From Astragalus membranaceus (lineage: Eukaryota > Streptophyta > Magnoliopsida > Fabales > Fabaceae): 64,000 bases of DNA. The stretch covers positions 89,066,360 to 89,130,359 of the forward strand of contig CM076847.1 in the NCBI GenBank assembly GCA_039519185.1. Reading direction: 5' to 3'. The translations under genes were made by a program, and so were the position numbers. The notes below the pieces were generated by a model, which was not told the DNA's origin, did no database searches, and worked only from the letters and a program-made list of their open reading frames with translations. Below are positions 34,901-45,483 of the stretch, piece after piece; within the stretch, counting starts at the first letter, position 1; every line of letters begins with the position of its first letter.

Positions 34901-36309
34901 AAAACTTGGTGTGTGAAAATATGTGCAAGTATACACAGTCACAAACAAGTAATACAGTGATGAGAAAGGTCGAACCCACAGGGATTGGTTAAACTTTTGT
35001 ATGTTTAGAAAGCATATAAATTAGTGCAGCTATACTACTCACAATTTTGGGTGTTTTATGTTTAGGAAAACAAAATGTAAATGTGCAGACAAATATGAAG
35101 GAAATCAGTTGGGAAAGATAGTTGAGATGTCTTCACTAAATAAATCACTTTCAAGAGTATTGTGTTTTCTGTAGTGCAGATGCACTTGAGTGTAGTTGCA
35201 CCAGTGTGTGCTTTTAGCTACTTTCTTCAGAGTTTCGTTACAAGCTCTTAAAACCCTGTCTTGAAGTAAAGAGAGAAGTTGTCAATTCCCTTCTTGCCTT
35301 CTTACAATTCTTGTCTAAGTTGCTAAATAAGTACACTCCTGCCTTTTAAGTACCCACTGCATTACCCTAAGGACTATGTTATCCTATGTCTAGGATTTAA
35401 CATGGTTTTAACAAAGTTTTCTTTATTAAGCAAGTTAACAAAGCCTTCATTAAAATACTAACCCTTATTAGTTCTTGATTAATTTCTAGTTATAAACCAT
35501 GTCTGTGAATATAACTCTACTCATTTCTTAAGTGATCAACTTTAAAACAAGATGGATGTAGTATAACACAAGAACCAAAAATGCATACACCACTTTGAAA
35601 ACACAATAACTTACTCAAAAGCTCATTATAAAGTTAGAACATCTCAACCAAAGAGGTTTAGCTCATAATATGCATTGCAAGGCAAAGATAGATGAAATAA
35701 AACATGTTAATATAATGGAAAATACAAGAGATATCAATAGGGTAGAGATTACACTGATTGAAGTACTCTTGCATAAATTTGTCCAGCAGTGCAGAAGCAC
35801 TGACTTCCTGGTGCAGTTGCACCTAACTAACTTGATGAAGAAGTGAAGGAAGAAGTCATCAGTTCCTTCCTTACCTTCTTGCCAACTAACTACTACTAAA
35901 ACTATAAAATAAAATACAAGAAAGGAAACTACTAAATTATATGTGAATTGCTTATGAGTGAGATATCTTCAAATGAGAAGTGGAAGCCTTTATATAGCCT
36001 TGGAGGTTTCCTTCAAGTGAGGGTTTTCTTGGAGATCAAGCTGACCAAAGGTGGCTTAACCATGGTTACTTTTCAGAGCTTTGATTGAGAAGATTGAGTC
36101 CAAATGGGAGGTCCAATTGTGGAAAGCCATGTGTTCTAGATGCGTAGCCTTTCATGATGATTTTCCATTGTGGGCGCCTCCTCTTGCATGGTGACATGTG
36201 CCTCCATGTGACTCACTAGTGCAAAAAAGGGATTTAAAGTCAGGCGAAAAGGGGATTTAAAGTCAGGCGCCCGCTTGACTTTTATTAAGTCGACTTTGTA
36301 TGTAATGAG

Positions 36310-36655
36310 TTTTAAAGTCAAGCGATAGCCTGACTTCGTAAGTCTGATTTAAAGTCAAGCATTTAATTCGCCTGACTTCTTAAGTCAGTTTTAAAGTCAA
36401 GCATTTACTTCGCCTGACTTCTTAAGTCAGTTTTAAAGTCAAGCATTTATTATTGTCTGACTTCGTAAGTATGATTTAAAGTCAAGCATTTATTATTGTC
36501 TGACTTCGTAAGTATGATTTAAAGTCAAGCATTTATTATTGCCTGACTTCGTAAGTATGATTTAAAGTCAAGCATTTGTTATTGCCTGACTTCGTAAGTA
36601 TGATTTAAAGTCAAGCATTTATTATTGCCTCACTTCGTAAGTCTGTTTTAAAGTC
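36310..36655. repeat. 43-bp subterminal tandem array of the CACTA element
   Basis: About eight units of roughly 43 bp, each with TTTAAAGTCAAGCATTTATT and CTGACTTCGTAAGT. The copies differ by a few bases. Such arrays next to CACTA ends usually bind the element's regulatory protein. Confidence 0.88.
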
Positions 36656-37019
36656 AGGCTTTATTTGCGCACGACTTTAAAAGTCCATTTTAAAAAAAAA
36701 AAATTTATTTGGTAGCCTTAATTAACAAATTTCTGCCATCAATTATTAAGCATTAAATCCTTACGATAGCCAAAATTAATGAAAAAATTAGTACAACTAC
36801 CAACATATACATGAACAAATTTCTGCCATCAATTATTAAGTATTAAATCCTTACAATCATAACACAACCTATGGGATCAAGTTAGAATTACAAAGGCTCT
36901 AAAAATTATAACGTGGCAGATATTATTGACATAGTATAGATCTCATATATACATCTAGCAACTATATAATAACTAAGTTATATGTACATGGGCACATGAT
37001 CATCCAAAAGGAACAATGC

Positions 37020-39970
37020 CACCAACCTGAATCACACTACCAACCCATCAACATTTTCCAAACTCCTTTCTCAATCTTGTTCCTTGGAATTGATAAGTCT
37101 TTCCCTTCATCAAGCAAGATTCTATATACTTCAAACTCACGGTCTCCAATCACATGTCTTCTAACTTCAGCCCTGTTGAAACAATTATCAGAATATTTAC
37201 ATGTAACAAATGATCATAAACTCACTATCAATCCACTTTGTAACAAATTTGGTTTACTACTAGATAAGACTAGATAAAATAACTAAGAAAGTATAGGCAT
37301 GTCAGCGTTTTAAGCTATTTGCAAAATCAAAGAGAATGTGCCAGTGAGTTGAAGATGAAATTTCAAGATGCAGTTTCATAGCATATAAAAAGAAAAAAAA
37401 ACACATTTGATATTAATTGATGTTCAAAGGCTTCTCAATTCTTTCTGTGAACAATACAATTCACAACCTAAGAGCATGACTCAAAAGAGGTTTTATCAGC
37501 AAAAAATTTAACAAGAGTGGTTGTAATTTATATGATCATAATAGTCTATAGAGAATAGATAACTTGAATTATATGATCATTGCAGTCATCATATCAAATA
37601 TCAGGAAACCATTTTCATAACAGTACTTATCTTCTGTTTTTGTTGTCTAACTCGCAATGCAATTCTACATAGAGTGCCCCTCCAACAACAGAAAGATACC
37701 AGGGGGGCCTCTCTGCTCTAACTCGCAATGCAATTCTAAGAGACATCCAAAAAAGCATCAGATTCACATAAGAAAGAGTAGTAATCATACTAGTAAGTAG
37801 TTACAGCAAGTGTTGGGACTGCCCCCACACTCACTCCCTTCTGCATAATGGGCTCCTTATCAACAAAATCCCTGGGCTCCTTATCAACAAAATCCTGAAC
37901 AGAGAGCTTTTCCTGAAATAATAAATAATATATCATCAAACAAATAGAAAATATGACAAAAATAAAGAGAACCCAACTTGTAGAAGAACCAAAGATAATC
38001 AAAATTATTTTTCCATAAGCATACACAGGAGATGTGTATCAGTTAATGCAAAACAAGGTCACAAACACATAGACACTCTTTCACCATGAAGGTTGGCCAC
38101 CATATTGGTATTCCCTAACAGTTGAAAGCAGAAGAAATTGTCAATTAATTCTCCCTTGTAATAATAATAACAAAATCAATGCAAAGAAAGAGAGTTCAAA
38201 TTAAATTTGATCATATCATAGAAGGGGTAATGCATGGCCATATATCTTACTACTGTGTGGGAAATAAAATAAGCTACAAAGCTACCTTGTAAACTTGTGT
38301 ACCCATGGCCATATATTTGGGAGCAACTCAGCCATATGTACCCATTCCTTTGATTTTTATATAACAAATCTGAAAAGTAAAAGTCTTGTTCCTGGAAAAA
38401 AAAGAACAACAGTAAAATGTCTAAGGAATTAATATGAACTACACATGTTAAAATGCAAAAATGGAATCACAATTAGATGAGAGTAGAATAATCCAGAGTA
38501 GAATTCATTATTGAGATAGGTTGCAGGCAAAATAATCCTTTTCTTAGCAGTAAATACATCATACAGAAAATATTAGTTGAGAACACAATTTATAGAATGG
38601 AATTGAACTTGATAAGGGTTATTTAGGATAGAGTTGATTGATTTCTAAAATAAAGTGATTTAAGTTGATATGATGTAGTAGCTTGACACTGACCCCAAAT
38701 TTATTGTTGGATACTACTACTTTGGCCAATGAAATTTGTTTAAGAGCAATATACATGTAGATAGAGTAAGACATATTCTTATGTTTTTGGCTCTTACCAT
38801 TTTTGTCTAGCTCTAGCTCTTCCCCACCATTTACCAAGTCACGCCAATATGCAACTCCTGCACAAAAACAGTAAAAGGTATTTGGAGCTGTATGTTTTAC
38901 CCAAGGAACTTCATCAAAGAATTGATATGTTGTGACAATTCAACTTAAATGTAAGAGGTGAACCCAATAAGGAAAAAAAACAACAGATCCATAAGTATTC
39001 AAGAAATTCTCACAATTCTTAACAGCTAGTATGTGTTATTAAATAATCAGCTAATGTGAAACACAAAAATTTGTCCTACAACAATAAGAGGTAAAACTAA
39101 TTTTGCTTCTCAAAAGTTAATATTAATTTAGCTGCTATAGCAAAAGAGGGATTCGAGAGTTTAGTCCTGAAAGCATCAAGTAATAGAAGGAAGACAGACA
39201 TTAGAGTATTAAAGGTGTCAAGAACTACACAAAATTATGCAGAACTACAATGCTATTATCCAATATCTAACACAAAATTATGATCAAAGATTCGATGCTA
39301 TTTCCAAGCTACCTTGCCTATAGGGAAAGGGTCTATTTGTCCACATAATACATATCTTTTAAGTGGAAGAAGTTGCTTGCTCGTATACTTATATACCCTC
39401 TCTGGTTTTTGATTTCCATCAATGCAGCCTTTGGTAATATAAATTCCTGAAGCAAAAAATAAACAATAAGATGTATACAGGAGAAGAAAAAAGAGGAAAT
39501 AGTATATAAAGAAGATGTACTGATTAATATTTAAAATAAATATTTCTTATTGATATTTAAACTGCAGTTATTATTAAGCCACACTAAGATCTCAACACAA
39601 ACTTCTTATCCTCATTGTAGAACTTGTTATCCACATTGTAGTTACAATCAAAAGTAAATGACTCATACCATTGGAAACTTGGATTTCTATAACTGAGAAA
39701 CCCGTGATGCTTAAAAATAATCAGCATAAAATGAGTTGAAAATTTCTTCAAAAAAATTGTTGCTGTCTCGGCTCAATGTATGTAACTTACAATATCAGTG
39801 CCTAAATCACCACTGATGGCAGATTTGCCTTTATCATATTGATATGAATTCTGCATCAGAAATAACAAAGAACATATGTTAGATTACAATGACTCTCCAA
39901 ATATCTTTTTCCCGATCAATTTTTGCTACGGTGTCAAAATTTCTTGCCATTTCCCGAGAGTAGTCAGCCC
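37020..39970 (-). pseudogene. Unidentified exon-like pieces in the CACTA interior
   Basis: On the minus strand several segments have splice-like borders and protein-like reading. Examples are about 39962-39900 (GADYSREMARNFDTVAKIDR), 39450-39310 (GIYITKGCIDGNQKPERV), 38860-38800 (VAYWRDLVNGGEELELDKNG), 37915-37790 (containing DFVDKEP twice, then a stop) and 37170-37030 (GDREFEVYRILLDEGKDLSI). I do not recognise the protein. They could be one captured multi-exon gene or a divergent gene of the element. No complete model was made. Confidence 0.35.
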
Positions 39971-40192
39971 CTAAAAGTAAAACATATGAGAGATATGAAT
40001 AGCGAAAGAAGTATAGTGCATTAATGTAATTTTAAAGAATCGTAATAAGGAGTTAACACATTCGAACAGTAATAACAACTCAACAGATTTAAACACAGTT
40101 TGAGAATGGGATTAATGAGAGATATGGAAAACTTAAGACATTTGATGTAGATTTAAAAGAGTCATAACAACGACTTAAAATATGGGAACTAA

Positions 40193-40465
40193 ACCAGTTA
40201 ACCCTTACAAATGGAAACTGAAATCAATGGAAACTTAAATCAATGGAAACCAAACAGCAAACTTAACAGATATATAAACAGAAGCTAAAGACAACAGATT
40301 TTCAGAACAAAAAAACCAGTTAACCCTTACAAATGGAAACTGAAATCAATGCAAACTTAAATCAATGGAAACTAAACAGCAAACTTAACAGATATATAAA
40401 CAGAAGCGAAAGACAATAGATTTTCAGAACAAAAAAAACCAGTTAACGGTTACAAATGGAAACCG
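40193..40465. repeat. About 122-bp tandem repeat, two full copies plus a partial one
   Basis: Units start ACCAGTTAACCCTTACAAAT at 40193 and 40316. A third copy starts at 40438 and breaks off after about 28 bp. The full units are almost identical. Confidence 0.85.
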
Positions 40466-40991
40466 TGAAAGAGAGATTAGGGGTAATCTATGAAACATAG
40501 ATTAAGAGTCTACCTTAACTGGAAATCGTCTTCCCAAGAAAATGAAGACCTACGGTTGTTGCTGACGTTGATGGAAGTGGTGAAATCGGGAGATTAAGAG
40601 TGTACCTTTGAATGAAGCTGAACAGAACAATGTAAAATTTAAAACGACTATTAAGAAAGACGCGAAATAGACGAAAGGGAGAAAAGACGGTTCAATGGCG
40701 AAAACAGATGAAGATTGCGTTGACAGATGAAGTGATTCCATTGACAGATGAAGTGATTCCACAGAATACTAGGAACAGAACTTAGTTCAACAATAAGCTA
40801 CCCATATCCAAAAAAAACAAAATTGATAGAAGCACAAAGAAGATGATTCTTTGCTCATAAATTCTTTAGCTCTAATAGCAAAAAGTAGCACTACTAGCAT
40901 AACATTACATAACATATAACATCAAATGCAAAATTCAGTTCAAAATTCATTTCAATATCAATATTAACATATAACATAAGGGAAAGATTAC

Positions 40992-41140
40992 CTTGGAGAC
41001 AGTATTTCTCTTCTTGTCGAGCTTCTCCTTCTTGGCCTTAAGGCGCTGAGCTTCGGCGAGCAAAGCCATCCATCCTCTTGGCAGTCTTGGCATATGGATT
41101 GAGGCGGAGCATGACATTGAGGTTCTTAAGAGGAAGTACT
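40992..41140 (-). pseudogene. Captured fragment of 60S ribosomal protein L4 (uL4)
   Basis: The minus strand encodes LKNLNVMLRLNPYAKTAKRM and then, after a 4-bp insertion (ATGGATGG), MALLAEAQRLKAKKEKLDKK. These are consecutive parts of the highly conserved C-terminal region of plant RPL4. The right border on the minus strand (TCCAAG|GTAATC) looks like an intact splice donor. The rest of RPL4 is absent and the frame is broken, so this is a transduplicated fragment and no working ribosomal gene. Confidence 0.82.
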
Positions 41141-42099
41141 TCCATCACACTCATCCAAAAACTGTTCCATCAAAGATCAATCCATAAAAATGTCAGATAA
41201 TGTAGTTTACATAGTAATTAATTCAAAAGACTAAATATAAACAGAAAGATATATTATATACTTCTGCTATGCCCTGCATAAGAATATAAACAGTGAAATC
41301 AGAGTGAAAAACAGAAGGTAACTTGTGTTATACCTTTGGCTAAGGGTGCGATTGAAATCCTTGAACGTTACATAACCTGCAAAGAACAAAACAGCTAATT
41401 AGGGTTTGCGAAATCACAAATTGAAGGATCAAAACAAAGGGCTTTGGTATTCTCCCTATTGCTGAGCATTCATATTGCAAGATTGAAGCACTTCTAAGCT
41501 TCAATCACTGCAATCCTTCAAGTTTCAGTAAAGGGTTAAGGTTCGTATGTGAAGAAAAAGAAACCAGAACTGAAATAGTGAATATCAAAATAGAGAAAGC
41601 AAGGGATTTACCTTTGTTGCTGAAACTGTGGCTTGAAACCTCGTCGTGGTGAAGTTTTGAGAACTCATCAGTTGTATCTCGTTCATATTAACCTAGAAAT
41701 ACACAGAATCAGTGTTTATGAAACTTAGGGTTTCTAAAACAGTAAATCAAAGAAAGACAGCAAAGGGTTTCTGTGTATTACATGTTGATAATCGTAACAG
41801 CAACAAGGTCGAAGTGATTTCAACCTTCAATCATTGAAAAACAACGATTCAACATTCTAGGGTTTTTACGAACAGAAAGAATCAAAGAAAGAAACAAAGG
41901 GGTTTTCGTTTATATACCTATTCGTGGTGTTTTGAACTTCCATTGCTGAAGATTTCAGCATCAGTTTCGTGAAATCAGTGGAAGCTTTGAACCCTAGCAG
42001 AGAGATCAAAAGGAAGAAGAAAGACGAAGTGAAGAGAAGAGAGAGAAGACAACGTTGAATTCTGAAGGAACAGTGAAGGCGGTCGTGGGATTGAAATCG

Positions 42100-42250
42100 T
42101 GTTCTGCGATCTGAGAGTGAGAGGCTTCGTACATCTGAGAGTGAGAGGCGGAGAGTGAAGGTTCTGAGACTGAGGCTTCGTACATCTGAGAGTGAGAGGC
42201 GGAGAGTGAAGGTTATGAGAGTGGAGAGCTAGGGTATCGAGAGTGGAGAG
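42100..42250. repeat. GAGAGTGAGAGGC-type short tandem repeats
   Basis: A unit of roughly 65 bp containing GGCTTCGTACATCTGAGAGT and GGCGGAGAGTGAAGG is repeated about twice with partial copies. It lies between the exon-like interior and the right subterminal array of the CACTA element. Confidence 0.7.
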
Positions 42251-42984
42251 CGTACGCGTAAGTGAATTTTTTATTTTTATTTTGGTACTTTAGAAGTCAA
42301 GCGAATACACGCCTGACTTCTAAAGTACTAAAATAGAAAAAAAAGAATTTCACCCTTAATTACAAGTTTGCCACAGTGTCTACTTATGTAGTCAGGCGAA
42401 TACACACCTGACTTCTAAAGTCTAATTTTTTTCCTATTTATTCACTTTAGAAGTCAGGCGTGTATTCGCCTGACTTTAAAACTCGCGAGATTTGCCTATT
42501 AATTACAAGTTTGCCACCGCGTCAACATATAAAGTCAGGCATCTGAGCGCCTGACTTTAAATGCCTAATTCTTTTCTTGATTTTGCACTAGTGACTTATG
42601 ATTAAGCATGATGTCATAGAAAAGTTTATGCATTGGTATGAATTGAGGTGCTTCCAAGGTGGGGTTAAATCTGCCTTCAGCGCAGGATGGTGCAGATGCA
42701 CCTAAGTGCAGTTGCACTGCTGTAAGTGTAGTTTAGTGCAGATGCATTGCTGTTTCCCTGGTGTATTTGCACCTAACTGCAAGTGCACTGAACAAACATC
42801 TCAAACATACCAATATATATATATATATATATAATGCTTAAATCATTACATAATCCTCTTTGAAACATAGAATATTGTTATCTTACTCATACTACTATAT
42901 TTGACAGATATTATACTTGGTTTCAAGCAATTAGTTATGTTTAGATGCATAAATAACTCTATATAAAATAGAGTTATCAGTGCT

Positions 42985-43638
42985 CTATGGCAAAATCGCT
43001 ATTGTTGGGATTGAAGGTTTTTTGAACTTCAAATTCAAGATTTCGGTTCCTGAAGTGATTTTGCGCATAATCACCTTTCTTAGCTTAATTTTGGTTCCAT
43101 TGAATTCCTTGCGAAATTTTATTCTAGTTGGAGTCTAGTTTCATTCAAATTGGTCGCGTATTGCACGAGTTATTCAAGAAACAAAAAACCGAATACACCT
43201 TGGTGTGCTTGAAAAAATTCATAGCGTTGTTCATTTTTTGTGTTTTTGTTTAAAAATGACCAAATAGAAACAAACATGAAAGATAAAGGATCAAAGTCAG
43301 AGAAAAAAGATAAAGAACCAAACTGACACAGAAATGAAAGATATAGGACCAAAACGAGAAAATATATAATTAAAGGATCAAATGAAACTTTGGTCAAAGA
43401 TAAATGACCAAAAGTACTATTTAGACAACAATTTACGTAAACTTTCAAATAAAGGGTGATGAGCCTAGAGAAATAGAAATTGTGGAGAATGCACGTCGAA
43501 AAGGATTTCTCCGGTCAACTAGAAGGAAGAAAATACTGAGATCACTAAGCATGTTTTGCTTGCTCATCTATATTTCTTAGCAACGCACGACACTAAAATA
43601 AATTAAGCAGTAATAGAAATAGAAAAAAGCGTTAGCTG
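42985..43638. other. Right flank of the Athila-like element, no gene
   Basis: No supported coding frame. Part of it (about 43020-43180) reads like non-coding sequence of another retroelement, but neither end was found. Before the insertion it was continuous with the sequence left of 28350. Confidence 0.35.
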
Positions 43639-43888
43639 ATGCTGAATTGTGGAGATTATGCAGGAGACTTAGAAAAAAGGAGGCCTATCTTAGGGTATGT
43701 TTTCACATTGTTTGGGAACACCATCAGTTGGAAGGCATCATTGCAGCACATTGTGGCTCTCTCAGCCATAGAGGCTGAATTTATTGCCTTAACTGATGCT
43801 GTAAAGGAAGCAATATGGTTGTTGAATTTGGTTAATGAATTGTGTGCATAGTGATAGTCAAAGTGCTATCCACTTATGCACGAACCAA
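43639..43888 (+). pseudogene. Copia RNase H fragment
   Basis: Encodes a copia RNase H piece (RPILGYVFTLFGNTISWKAS, then VALSAIEAEFIAL). After an indel near 43850 it continues with SQSAIHLCTNQ up to about 43888, where a CACTA-type element interrupts it. The missing part (about 45 codons) was lost at the insertion. All other coding parts of the copia are absent. Confidence 0.8.
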
Positions 43889-44871
43889 AGCCGCCGGTAA
43901 TTCGCCCGCAGGTAACGGTTACCGGCGGATTTTCCGCCGGTAAAGTGATTAAATCCGCCGGTAATTAATTTTATTTTAAAAAAAACATTTTTTAATTCGT
44001 TTATTTAAAAAAATAATATTATTATTATTTGTTAATTAAAATATCTTTTATTTAATTCATAAAAAAACAGTTTTTAATTCGTTTATTAAAAAAAATATTA
44101 TTATTATTATTATTCGTTAATTAAAATATCTGTTATTTAATTCATAAAAATTAAATTAATTGCAAAACAAATAATAACAAAAAAAAATATTAAACAACAC
44201 ATATTTAAAAATTAAATATTAACTAAAACAATCAAAATTTAGTTAAAAAACATACTTTAAACAAAACTTAAGAACAAAACAGATTTCGAAAACAGTGGAT
44301 CGAGAGATATTAAGAAGAAAATAGTGAGAGATTTAGGAGAAAAGAGTGAGAGATTTCGGAGTAGAGAGTGAAGAGGGAGTGAGGAGGGGTTCGAATATAG
44401 AGGAGAATGGGCGCCAAAGGCTATTCTGCAAAATCCGCCGGAAATGTCTGTTACCGGCGGATTTGCTGCTTACCGGCGGATTTTGCAATGGGCATTCGCA
44501 TTACCGGCGGATATTTGAATTTTAAAATTTAAATATTATCCGCCGAAAATAGTGCTTACCGGAGGATTTTTGGCGGACTGTTACCGGCGGATTTGACTGC
44601 GATTACCGGTGGATTTATTTTAATTTTTTTTTAAAATCGACGAGATTATCCACCGGTAATTGCATTTACCGGCGCATTGTTTTTTTTTTTAAATTTCGCG
44701 TAAAACCTGTCCGCCGGTAAGTGCACCAAATCCGCCGGTAATTTAACAGTCGAAATAAAATCCGCCGGTAACATTGTAAAATCTGCCAATAATATACTGG
44801 GGGATCCAGGCCGCCGGTAACGTGCCAAAATCCGCTGGTAACGTGCCAAAATCCGCCAAATTCTGGTAGTG
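43889..44871. mobile_element. CACTA-type foldback element with TTACCGGCGGATTT repeats
   Basis: About 980 bp made of many inverted and direct copies of TTACCGGCGGATTT near both ends, with an AT-rich centre. The right end, read on the minus strand, is CACTACCAGAATTTGGCGG, a CACTA-type terminus. The left end lacks the matching terminus and starts directly with CCGCCGGTAA, so it is probably truncated. It shares its repeat unit with the smaller element at 24402-24845. Confidence 0.65.
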
Positions 44872-45483
44872 AGCAGGTTCAAGAATTGCTTGGATTTGCT
44901 CAATATAGATGTTGATTGATGATTTTGGATGTGAAGGAATCCTGACTAGAATACTTTAGTGTGAAGGGATGCTTTGCACCAAGGTGGAGAATTGTTGGGT
45001 TATGGTGCTACAACATCATATGCATTTTGCCTGAAATTTATTAGGTGCTATAGCATCGCCTGCAACATAACTGCGTGGATCTGTTATTTTCTGTTATGAC
45101 AGTTATTTCTGTTTTAGGTTGATGTACCCTTTTATGAATCGCTTAGATGATTTAGATCATTATCACATTTCAGAAAAATAGAATTGAGAAACACTTGTGA
45201 GTGAAATTAAGAGGGATCATTGAGTGGGAAAACACATGGGTGATTGGGTTCATGGAGAGCATTACCCAAATGCTTTGATTGTATCATGTGGTGTAACTCT
45301 TGATCAAGTCGGATTCTATCGGATTCTGTCCCCCAGAGTAGGAGAATTTACTCCGAACGGGGTTACCAATCTTGGGTATTCATTTTCTCTATCCTATATT
45401 AAAAGTGATGTTGCTTCGAGTGCTGCAACACTGTGCAGTCATTCCGCAATTTGTGTGTTCTTGATTTTTCACAATTCTTGACA
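44872..45483 (+). mobile_element. Copia 3' end with 3' LTR
   Basis: 44872-44925 restores the copia frame (RFKNCLDLLNIDVD, stop), the usual C-terminus after RNase H. A purine tract, AAGGTGGAGAAT, precedes an LTR starting TGTTGGGTTATGG at 44993. The LTR shares phrases such as CCCCAGAGTAGGAGAA and GGGGTTACCAA with the LTRs of the copia at 13823-19347, so the families are related. The right border near 45483 is approximate. No 5' LTR exists in the window. Confidence 0.7.

Larger units (their letters stand above)
36214..42593. mobile_element. CACTA (En/Spm-type) element with captured gene fragment
   Basis: 6,380 bp with perfect 13-bp inverted ends (CACTAGTGCAAAA) and a 3-bp duplication ACT (36211-36213 and 42594-42596). 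The other LTR holds the empty site, which fixes the borders exactly. The subterminal regions consist of repeated AAAGTCAAGC and GCCTGACTT units (36225-36680 and 42285-42570), as expected for transposase-binding arrays. No recognisable CACTA transposase is present, so it is probably non-autonomous. The interior contains exon-like pieces, including part of ribosomal protein L4. Confidence 0.93.
28351..42979 (-). mobile_element. Athila-like Ty3/gypsy element lacking RT and integrase core
   Basis: Flanked by the 5-bp duplication GTGCT (28346-28350 and 42980-42984). The LTRs are 28351-30031 (3' LTR) and 34907-42979 (5' LTR, about 1,690 bp once the CACTA insertion is removed). The primer-binding site next to the 5' LTR is complementary to plant tRNA-Asp (18 bases, 34883-34900), typical of the Athila lineage. 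A G-rich purine tract precedes the 3' LTR (30032-30043). Only gag and protease are encoded, followed by a segment resembling the tail after integrase. The reverse transcriptase, RNase H and integrase core are absent, so movement would depend on a related full-length element. Confidence 0.93.
34907..42979 (-). repeat. Athila-like element 5' LTR, split by a CACTA element
   Basis: The LTR parts are 34907-36213 and about 42597-42979. The CACTA element occupies 36214-42593, and its ACT target duplication lies on both sides. Once that insertion is removed the LTR is about 1,690 bp, close to the 1,681 bp of its partner. Confidence 0.92.

Noticed and set aside
36225..36680. Regular array resembling a CRISPR
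   Set aside because: The repeats are contiguous 43-bp tandem units without unique spacers, lie just inside a CACTA terminus, and the genome is a plant.
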